DNA of 12,359 nucleotides, taken from the NCBI GenBank assembly GCA_002297935.1, contig DBLC01000015.1, positions 45,305-57,663 on the forward strand. The letters are read 5' to 3'. This DNA is from Dialister sp. UBA734. Lineage in GTDB: Bacteria; Bacillota; Negativicutes; Veillonellales; Dialisteraceae. The notes beneath the pieces were generated by a model that saw nothing but the letters and a program-made list of their open reading frames with translations, was not told the DNA's origin and did no database searches. The position numbers were made by a program, and so were the translations under genes. The first letter of the stretch is position 1; each line of letters begins with the position of its first letter. This document shows positions 7,533-12,359 of this stretch, one piece after another.

Positions 7533-9566
7533 TTATCTTCTCATACGAGTTAAATTTTTATTCAAATCGTCTACCAAATCATTGGTTTCTTCATTAAGGC
7601 TTGCCAATCTATCTACTACTTCAGCTACACTCTTATCAAAAGCCTTCAATTTTTCAGTCAAGCCCTCATTGGTTGTTCTATTGTAATTCTGTAATCCAGT
7701 TTCCAATTGTTCAAAAATATCCTTCATTTCTTTATTGACACCATTGAATTGTGTTTCATAAACCTTCCAAGACTCTTCGGTACTCTTCACCGCATCCTGA
7801 ATTTCCATGGTTGCCAATTGATTCTGTTCTACCATAGATTTCATCTGATTCATAGCGGTTGTAGTAACCTGATTACTTTCTTTCATAGCTCGATCCAAAA
7901 CCTTCAGATTGGTATCCATCGTTATAGCCACATTCTGTAATGGCTCTACGGCCTGTTTCAAAGGTTTCGCAGAATCAGCAATCACGCCTGCCGCAGAATT
8001 AGCAGCTGTCTCTAAGCACTCTGCCGTATGATCAATCGTGCGATTAAATTCTTTAACGGTAGATCCAGCTTTCTCTACCACCATTCCAGAAGAAGCTACT
8101 GCTTCTTTCATATCACTGAGAGTCTTTGCCATGTTTCTTTCATGTTCATCCATCATATTCTGCATGGACTTCATTTGATTAGCAATCTCTTCCATCAGCG
8201 ATTTGACGGTAACATTAATCTGGTTAATGTTCTCTGTAGTGGCTTTTCCCGCTGCATCAATAGCACCACGGATATTTTCTCCAGCTTTCTTGCTCTTGTC
8301 AGCCTGGTCCTCAGCCGCATCAGACATCTTTTCAAAAATATCTTTCATGGTCTGTTTCATTTCTTCCATCAAATCAGTCATCTTCTGGACATTTTCATCG
8401 GTCTTCTGGGTCTGCTTCCTCATGATGGTTTCCATGGTTTGGTCCAAATTATCAATAGCTTTTTTTACAGCTGCTAACATCTCTTCATTCACTTTGGCTG
8501 AAGTATTTCGAGAGTCATCAATCATCGTAGTCAATTTAGCCGACAAGCCAGAAATTTCATCAGACAATTTTTGCAAAGAATTCCCCAAGGCCTTGGCTTC
8601 TTTACCAGCACCTTCATTAATAGCATCGCCAAATTTTCCTAAAATACCTGTAGATAAAGAATCAGTATTAGCTACCACTTTTTCCAAAGTCAATGTCTGC
8701 TTTTTCAGCTCTTCCGCCTGCTGATCCAGCTTTTCAGATAAACCAGTCAGCATATTTTCCAAATTTCCTTGCAGAGAACTATCAATTCTATCCGCAATTT
8801 GTCCTAAGATATCTGGAAGTTGTCCACAAATGGCATTAGCCATGTCCGTACTGAGACTTTCCAATGCCACCCGCTGTGCCTGACTTTCAGCCACTTGGTC
8901 CATCAGGATAGCTTCCAGGTTCTTTCTAACAAAAATGGCATCCACCATTTCTGCCACTTGAGCCACTTCTGTCTTGAAGGTTTCCATTCGTTTACTGTAG
9001 AAGTAGCCACATGGAATTGCAAAAACAATTCCCAACAAAGAAGTAACAAAAGCGGTACTCATACCACTCAGCAAAGAACTGATACTAGAGGACAGCGTAT
9101 TGGTGCTGGTCGTGTCGATGCCTGCTAACCCAACGGTCAAACCTAAAAAGGTACCCAAAATACCAATTCCGGTAAAAACACCAGCAAAGCCTGACAAATA
9201 GCCCACATTCATCCCACCAGACAAATTGGCTGCATTAAAGTATTCCTCCGCATCTACTGTAGAATATACCATGGCAGGATTCTGATGCACATCAATAAGA
9301 AGTGTCTTTTCATACTTAGCCCATGGGCTAGCTAACAATTCATCTTTTTTCACTTCTGCCTTAAATGGCTCATAGTTAAAATGAATATTTTCCGCATTAT
9401 ATTTTTCAAGTATGGCTTTACTCTGCTCCAGTTGATTGATCTTTCCAGCGATCCGTGCCATAAATTGGCGATAGAAATACAGACCTGCTCCTATGAAGGC
9501 TATAATAAACAGCCAATTCCAGACAGAACTAGCAAATGCGGTCATAAACTTGATAAACGCTTCCAT
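7533..9566 (-). CDS. zorA: Zorya protein ZorA (MotA/TolQ/ExbB-like motor with long coiled-coil tail)
   Basis: 677 residues from the ATG at 9566. Transmembrane helices lie at about 14-35, 122-150 and 169-190. The MotA/TolQ/ExbB core includes GVFTGIGILGTFLGL (129-143) and AFVTSLLGIVFAIP (172-185). Thr139 and Ser176 are 37 residues apart, the spacing I recall for the pore residues Thr147/Ser184 of E. coli ZorA. Residues 225-677 form a continuous predicted helical coiled coil rich in Met, Lys, Glu and Asn, matching the intracellular tail that extends from the ZorAB motor and carries the envelope signal toward ZorC/ZorD. An in-frame ATG lies two codons upstream (9572), but GGAGA (9573-9577) abuts it directly, while it is 6 nt from the ATG at 9566, so I chose the latter. 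First gene of the operon. Confidence 0.95.
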   Translation of the reverse strand: MEAFIKFMTAFASSVWNWLFIIAFIGAGLYFYRQFMARIAGKINQLEQSKAILEKYNAENIHFNYEPFKAEVKKDELLASPWAKYEKTLLIDVHQNPAMVYSTVDAEEYFNAANLSGGMNVGYLSGFAGVFTGIGILGTFLGLTVGLAGIDTTSTNTLSSSISSLLSGMSTAFVTSLLGIVFAIPCGYFYSKRMETFKTEVAQVAEMVDAIFVRKNLEAILMDQVAESQAQRVALESLSTDMANAICGQLPDILGQIADRIDSSLQGNLENMLTGLSEKLDQQAEELKKQTLTLEKVVANTDSLSTGILGKFGDAINEGAGKEAKALGNSLQKLSDEISGLSAKLTTMIDDSRNTSAKVNEEMLAAVKKAIDNLDQTMETIMRKQTQKTDENVQKMTDLMEEMKQTMKDIFEKMSDAAEDQADKSKKAGENIRGAIDAAGKATTENINQINVTVKSLMEEIANQMKSMQNMMDEHERNMAKTLSDMKEAVASSGMVVEKAGSTVKEFNRTIDHTAECLETAANSAAGVIADSAKPLKQAVEPLQNVAITMDTNLKVLDRAMKESNQVTTTAMNQMKSMVEQNQLATMEIQDAVKSTEESWKVYETQFNGVNKEMKDIFEQLETGLQNYNRTTNEGLTEKLKAFDKSVAEVVDRLASLNEETNDLVDDLNKNLTRMRR

Positions 9567-9572
9567 ACTCAT

Positions 9573-9577
9573 TCTCC
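9573..9577 (-). promoter_or_regulatory. RBS deciding the zorA start
   Basis: GGAGA on the minus strand touches the upstream ATG (9572) with no spacer but stands 6 nt before the second ATG (9566). This favours a 677-residue product over a 679-residue one. Confidence 0.6.
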
Positions 9578-9631
9578 ATTTCTTGTTACTTTAGGTTTCT
9601 TTTAATCCATTGATTTCTATATTGTAAATTC

Positions 9632-9640
9632 ATTATATCA
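9632..9640 (-). promoter_or_regulatory. Extended -10 promoter of the Zorya operon
   Basis: The minus strand reads TGATATAAT, an exact TATAAT -10 box with the TGN extension. No good -35 box lies 16-18 nt upstream, which is usual for extended -10 promoters. Transcription would start near 9625, giving a leader of about 60 nt before zorA. No operator-like repeat overlaps it. Confidence 0.65.
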
Positions 9641-9718
9641 TGTGTGTTAGAAAAAGAAATCTTCTTTTTTCTTTTTCGATATAAACTTTTCGAGCGTCAC
9701 TCGCTATTTTATACGAAA

Positions 9719-9750
9719 ATACCAACATCCTTATTACAGAATGTTGGTAT
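9719..9750. repeat. 10-bp perfect inverted repeat upstream of the zorA promoter
   Basis: ATACCAACAT (9719-9728) and ATGTTGGTAT (9741-9750) are exact reverse complements around a 12-nt loop, about 80 nt upstream of the zorA -10 box. There is no T-run on either side, so it is not a standard terminator. It could be an upstream operator or a structured intergenic repeat. Confidence 0.5.
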
Positions 9751-9870
9751 CCCAAAACGATAAAAATTTCAATCACAAATGCCTTTTGAGACATGAATAA
9801 CACTACGGCTTCTCTGTTAGTTTCGATTTGGCTCACAATCATGCTTCCCTAGCCCTGCATGCTACTTTCT

Positions 9871-9910
9871 GTCATCCTGAGCCGCCCGTGGAGCGATGCC
9901 GAAGGATCTT
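9871..9910. repeat. GTCATCCTGAG...GAAGGATCT dispersed repeat
   Basis: The block runs from GTCATCCTGAGCCG to CCGAAGGATCTT with a short central insertion. Sequences of this form (GTCATCCTGAGCG..CGAAGGATCT) recur between genes in many unrelated bacteria. The ends are weakly self-complementary (ATCCT/AGGAT). Together with the inverted repeat at 9719-9750 it accounts for most of the gap between zorA and the DUF805 gene; I see no gene there. Confidence 0.5.
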
Positions 9911-10054
9911 TGTGTTATTCCTTAAGACTATTTGTTTCGTTAATGGTATAAAATGAGACTTCCCGTTTTAGTATGCCTTCCATTGACACTACTTCTCTGT
10001 TAGATGCTAAATACACAGGTTTTATGATAGGAAGTTTGAGTTATAACTTATGTA

Positions 10055-10552
10055 TTACTGCAACGGATCTGGTCCAAAACGATTAGTCCCTGTCTGACCC
10101 TTGAAAAATATGAGATAAATTCCCAGAAACAAATTGACAATAGGCACAAAGACCAAGAGCCACCACCAGCCAGAACGCCCCAAATCATGTAGCCGGCGAA
10201 TAGCGAGCATCACACCGGGGATTCCAAAAATGAGCTGTACTGCAATAGAAACTCCATCCGTACCAGTCGGACCGCCCAACAGTCCAATCAGAAATGCCAC
10301 GATAAATCCTACCACATTTAAAAGCAATCCCCGAAGAATATAGGGCTTTCGATTGAGCCTTCCATCGGCGGTCAGATATTTTTCTTGCCATGTTTCTTCT
10401 CTCTTTGGTATAGAATTGGCGACCGCCTCCGGTATTTCATTTTCCACGAAATTAGTAGCAACTACGGTCTGATCTTTGGGCAATGGCGTACCGCAGTTTC
10501 TGCAGAACGCATCTCCTTCATTGATTGGTTTCCCACAAGTTGAACAATTCAT
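10055..10552 (-). CDS. Zinc-ribbon DUF805 family membrane protein
   Basis: 165 residues. An N-terminal C4 zinc ribbon (CSTCG at 3-7, CRNCG at 17-21) is followed by a polar linker and a DUF805 domain (about 58-165). DUF805 landmarks are present: RLNRKPYILRG, RRLHDLGRSGWWWLL and the C-terminal GTNRFGPDPL. Three or four hydrophobic segments (about 74-92, 101-116, 126-152) make it an inner-membrane protein. DUF805 members have no assigned biochemical activity that I know of. The start follows AGGAGAGGAG by 8 nt. It has its own promoter and is about 480 nt from zorA, so it is probably a resident host gene rather than part of Zorya. A sampled line (10141-10200) is 34 of 60 G+C, like the macro gene and unlike zorC. 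No clear terminator follows its stop. Confidence 0.92.
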   Translation of the reverse strand: MNCSTCGKPINEGDAFCRNCGTPLPKDQTVVATNFVENEIPEAVANSIPKREETWQEKYLTADGRLNRKPYILRGLLLNVVGFIVAFLIGLLGGPTGTDGVSIAVQLIFGIPGVMLAIRRLHDLGRSGWWWLLVFVPIVNLFLGIYLIFFKGQTGTNRFGPDPLQ

Positions 10553-10641
10553 AATAAAAACTCCTCTCCTACTTTACTATATTTCCATCCTCATCATGAG
10601 CCGTTCCGCTGCCTCCTTTCTCCGGCTGTTTCATTTTCTTT

Positions 10642-10650
10642 ATTATAGCA
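10642..10650 (-). promoter_or_regulatory. Extended -10 promoter of the DUF805 gene
   Basis: The minus strand reads TGCTATAAT, a perfect -10 with the TGN extension. It lies about 90 nt before the start codon and has no convincing -35. The leader between holds an AGCCG/CGGCT hairpin and an AAAGGAGG too far from any useful ATG. Confidence 0.55.
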
Positions 10651-10725
10651 TCATAGTATGACAAGAATTGGCGTTGTGAAAACATTTTCTTTTAAAAGTT
10701 CAAACTTTCCTTAGAGACGATATCT

Positions 10726-10740
10726 TACGGACCTATCATT
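10726..10740. repeat. 15-bp direct repeat, left copy (TACGGACCTATCATT)
   Basis: Identical to 11200-11214. In both copies the surrounding bases are similar (ACGATATCT before here, ACGATGTCC before the other). The two copies bracket the palindromic element at 10859-11142 by 118 and 57 nt, too far to be a simple target-site duplication. Confidence 0.6.
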
Positions 10741-10768
10741 TATATTATTCAAACTTTCCATCGCGGAA

Positions 10769-10808
10769 ATACCATTTTACATCGATACACTCTAGCCTCA
10801 AATGGTAT
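10769..10808. repeat. 9-bp inverted repeat
   Basis: ATACCATTT (10769-10777) and AAATGGTAT (10800-10808) are exact reverse complements around a 22-nt loop. It lies in the gene-free region between the DUF805 promoter and the second palindromic element. Function unknown. Confidence 0.4.
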
Positions 10809-10858
10809 GCAAACCAATCCATTTATGGACCAATAGACACTAGAGTCTTCATCGTGGC

Positions 10859-11142
10859 GTCATTTCGACCGATCATATTTGTTCTTTATAGCATATATGT
10901 ATTGAAATGAGATGCGCCCCTGAGTGGAGAAATCTCGCAGCACCAGCGGTAAGGGCTTGATGACACATATCATGACAACTCGACAGAGTTGCGCATCTCG
11001 CTTTGCTCGATATATTATCTCACCGTTATGATTTGATACAGAAAACCCTTCCCGCTAGTGCTGAGAGATTTCTCCACTCTCCTACACATCCAGTTTCATA
11101 TCGTATGTTTCATTTCGCACAAATACAACCGGTCGAAATGAC
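10859..11142. repeat. Large imperfect palindrome (dispersed repeat element, copy 2)
   Basis: Starts GTCATTTCGACCG and ends CGGTCGAAATGAC, as copy 1 does. Arms of about 95 nt pair well: GAGTGGAGAAATCTC and CAGCACCAGCGG on the left recur inverted as GAGATTTCTCCACTC and CCGCTAGTGCTG on the right. The central loop differs completely from copy 1. The ends and the GTGGAGAAATC box are therefore conserved between copies while the middle is not. It fills most of the gene-free stretch 10660-11300; no coding potential is seen. Confidence 0.75.
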
Positions 11143-11199
11143 GGTACAGGTGATACCATTTTTCCTAACAATAGCATTTTCTCAACGAAAACGATGTCC

Positions 11200-11214
11200 T
11201 ACGGACCTATCATT
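11200..11214. repeat. 15-bp direct repeat, right copy (TACGGACCTATCATT)
   Basis: Exact second copy of 10726-10740, lying after the second palindromic element. The region around it holds no gene. Confidence 0.6.
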
Positions 11215-11311
11215 AGTATTTAAAATCAGCACTTTCAACAGATATCATCGGAAAGAATCGCTATTTTACAGGTGGGAAGTTTAAGTATTTAGTTGAATCA
11301 TAATTTAAGCA

Positions 11312-11325
11312 CCTAGGGCCTAGCT
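11312..11325. repeat. CCTAGGGCCTAGCT module, copy 1
   Basis: A 14-bp sequence (itself containing the palindromes CCTAGG and GGCC) found again exactly at 12227-12240. In both places it is followed within about 40 nt by AAAATAAAAAA, the T-tract of a minus-strand terminator. Confidence 0.6.
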
Positions 11326-11340
11326 ACCAATCCCTTCCTA

Positions 11341-11375
11341 AAATAAAAAACGGCGCTTCCAAATTATGTGCGCCG
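11341..11375 (-). terminator. Intrinsic terminator, minus strand
   Basis: CGGCGC (11351-11356) and GCGCCG (11370-11375) form a GC-rich stem around a 13-nt loop. On the minus strand it is followed by six T, ATTT. It has no confident gene upstream, only the mini-ORF at 11549-11617 and the weak ORF 11388-11738. This suggests a minus-strand transcript of some kind crosses 11380-11700. Confidence 0.7.
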
Positions 11376-11382
11376 CCATCAC

Positions 11383-11415
11383 CATTCCTAATTTCTCATT
11401 CCTAATTCCTCATTG
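11383..11415. repeat. 14-bp tandem repeat CATTCCTAATTYCT
   Basis: CATTCCTAATTTCT (11383-11396), CATTCCTAATTCCT (11397-11410) and the beginning of a third unit. It directly adjoins the terminator at 11341-11375. It is also the source of the odd C-terminus (EELGMRN) of the spurious minus-strand ORF reading through it. Confidence 0.6.
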
Positions 11416-11548
11416 TATTTATCCCACCACAAAAAGGCACAGTTCCCGCTTTTGTTTTTGACTTCTATCTGGAGAAACCAGGGAATCAAGCACCAGCACA
11501 TTTCAAGGTTCATATCACAAATGTGATTAAACTTCGTGCTACAGTGTC

Positions 11549-11617
11549 CTAGAGAGTCTCGTATAACAAGTGCTTGTAAAAAGCGGTCACTGCACCTATT
11601 TTGTTTTTTGTACTCAT
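11549..11617 (-). CDS. Possible mini-ORF or 5' gene remnant, 22 codons
   Basis: A 22-residue reading frame beginning MSTKNKIG and ending LLYETL, then TAG. Its support is a perfect AGGAGG (11623-11628) exactly 5 nt before the ATG, plus an intrinsic terminator about 170 nt further on. No family is recognised. Continued past the stop, the same frame meets several more stops. It could be a small protein, the surviving 5' end of a decayed gene, or the leader of a non-coding RNA ending at the terminator. Chance occurrence remains possible. Confidence 0.3.
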   Translation of the reverse strand: MSTKNKIGAVTAFYKHLLYETL

Positions 11618-11823
11618 TGGCTCCTCCTATGGCCACTTGGAGGAGGGAAAGTGAAAATAAGGCTTCGGATATCCACCGTCCCTTCTGTCCCTTCTTATGC
11701 TCTTCTTCTCCATGGATAAAATATAAAGAAAAGCACAAGTCGTTCCAGAAGTTTCGGTTTGCGCAGGAAATCTCATTTCCCTTTCCAGTAAGTACGAACG
11801 GAAGGATTATCTTTACTACGCCT

Positions 11824-11846
11824 CTTTATAAAAAATTTTTATAAAG
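11824..11846. repeat. AT-rich 11-bp perfect palindrome
   Basis: CTTTATAAAAA and TTTTTATAAAG pair around one central A. It lies in a gene-free AT-rich stretch (11740-11940). Purely AT stems of this kind are poor terminators; a protein-binding site or chance are both possible. Confidence 0.4.
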
Positions 11847-12013
11847 GAGTTAGTTCCAATTTTTCCTTCTGGTAATAGAATCGGAAAAATTTTCATTTTT
11901 ACACGATTTGAAAAAAATTTTCCACCACAAAGAAGCATGGACGCTTTACTGCCATAATGATCCCCCCATGAATCGGCAGCAGCGCTTTTCATATATCTCG
12001 AAAGATGTACTAA

Positions 12014-12040
12014 GGAAACACTGATTTAATCATAGTTTCC
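12014..12040. repeat. Imperfect inverted repeat GGAAACACTGATT / AATCATAGTTTCC
   Basis: Thirteen-base arms with two mismatches and a one-base centre, immediately before the half copy of the dispersed element. No T-run follows. It may mark the broken edge of that element. Confidence 0.4.
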
Positions 12041-12052
12041 CTAGCAAGATTA

Positions 12053-12195
12053 TATCCAACTGAATGGAGCCGCGACGGACTATTTCAGCTGGTGCCGTTA
12101 TCGTTACTGCTTTGAGATTTCTCCACTTTTGTCTAACATAGTACCGGACTACTCTGAATCAACATCAAGCACAAATTCTGTCGGTTGAAATAATG
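12053..12195. repeat. Right-half copy of palindromic element 1
   Basis: Aligns along its length with 324-467, in the same orientation: TATCCAACTGAA, TATTTCAGCTG, GAGATTTCTCCACTTTTGT, AGTACCGGACTACTC, AAGCACAAAT, CGGTTGAAAT. I judge it about three quarters identical by eye. The left arm is absent, so it cannot form the long hairpin by itself. Together with copy 1 it flanks all the genes in the window as a direct repeat. Confidence 0.7.
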
Positions 12196-12226
12196 CTAAT
12201 GGGATGTCTGCTATAGTCTCCTAATC

Positions 12227-12290
12227 CCTAGGGCCTAGCTGCTAGTCACCAGTCACTAGTCACCAGTCCCACATAAAATAAAAAAGACAG
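12227..12290. repeat. CCTAGGGCCTAGCT plus AGTCACC array, copy 2
   Basis: CCTAGGGCCTAGCT (12227-12240) is followed by two 14-bp units CTAGTCACCAGTCM (12242-12269) and then AAAATAAAAAAGACAG (12274-12289). This matches both the left end of the window (AGTCACC array, then AAATAAAAAAGAC) and 11312-11350. The A-tract is likely the T-run of another minus-strand terminator, but I cannot find a convincing stem within the remaining bases. Confidence 0.55.
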
Positions 12291-12359
12291 AAAAGCATCT
12301 CCTTTTTCGAAGTAGTCTCATCCAATGAATCAGGCGTCTGGTCGAGTACGTCAGTTTCC

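Noticed and set aside
8203..8724. 173-codon plus-strand ORF
   Set aside because: Antisense to the ZorA coiled coil; the Ser/Phe-rich product is the expected complement of Glu/Lys-rich codons.
592..9566. Treating the macro-domain gene as a fifth gene of the Zorya operon
   Set aside because: A strong terminator at 2023-2063 and about 310 nt with a separate candidate promoter lie between it and zorD; functional linkage is kept only as a hypothesis.
7533..9566. Flagellar MotA/MotB or Tol-Pal/ExbBD transporter
   Set aside because: The long ZorA tail and the linked ZorC and SNF2-Mrr genes fit Zorya only; no flagellar, TonB or Pal genes are present.
9633..9842. 69-codon minus-strand ORF between the DUF805 gene and zorA
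   Set aside because: Weak RBS, no recognisable domain, contains a perfect inverted repeat (9719-9750) and runs over the zorA -10 box; most likely chance.
10553..10620. Upstream mini-ORF in the DUF805 leader
   Set aside because: AAAGGAGG is followed by ATG only after about 14 nt and the frame is six codons; spacing is too long to trust.
11388..11738. 116-codon minus-strand ORF
   Set aside because: No RBS at its start, odd composition rich in Cys/Trp, and its C-terminus is just translated tandem repeat (11383-11410). The mini-ORF at 11549-11617 in another frame has the better RBS.
11536..11844. 102-codon plus-strand ORF
   Set aside because: No RBS or domain; antisense to the mini-ORF region and ends inside an AT palindrome.

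Overview
The window is a stretch of bacterial chromosome in which every confident gene lies on the minus strand. Strong purine-rich ribosome binding sites, intrinsic terminators and protein families common in Firmicutes point to a Firmicutes-type host. The many dispersed intergenic repeats (AGTCACC arrays, tandem CATTCCTAATT units, palindromes opening with GTCATTTCGACCG) remind me of Negativicutes such as Dialister or Selenomonas relatives, but that is recollection and weakly held.

The centre (about 2.0-9.65 kb) is a complete type I Zorya anti-phage system, read right to left: zorA (MotA/ExbB-like stator subunit with a very long coiled-coil tail), zorB (MotB-like, with a membrane aspartate and an OmpA peptidoglycan-binding domain), zorC (EH-signature protein) and zorD (SNF2 helicase fused to an Mrr-type nuclease). 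The four genes form one tight operon: gaps of 16 and 48 nt, then a TAATG stop/start overlap between zorC and zorD. A consensus extended -10 promoter lies before zorA and a strong terminator just after zorD. From what is known of the family, ZorA5B2 forms an ion-driven motor anchored to the cell wall that senses phage attack at the envelope, and ZorC and ZorD act on the incoming DNA. Residues I recall as essential in E. coli Zorya have counterparts here at matching spacings.

Downstream of the operon (592-1770) is a separate gene with its own candidate promoter. It encodes a MacroD-type ADP-ribose-processing domain joined to a C-terminal helix-turn-helix-like domain. Upstream (10055-10552) is a zinc-ribbon/DUF805 membrane protein, also with an extended -10 promoter. 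Sampled lines of both flanking genes are clearly GC-richer than a sampled line of zorC, suggesting that the Zorya genes arrived by transfer.

The two ends and the gaps are non-coding and rich in repeats: a roughly 390-bp imperfect palindrome (143-533), a second, related palindrome (10859-11142), a half copy (12053-12195) lying as a direct repeat of part of the first, a decayed copy (1805-1900), and short AGTCACC / CCTAGGGCCTAGCT modules that sit beside minus-strand terminators. The last 1.8 kb contains no confident gene, only a 22-codon mini-ORF with a perfect Shine-Dalgarno and a terminator downstream. I see no tRNA, rRNA, CRISPR array, transposase, integrase or dedicated regulator.
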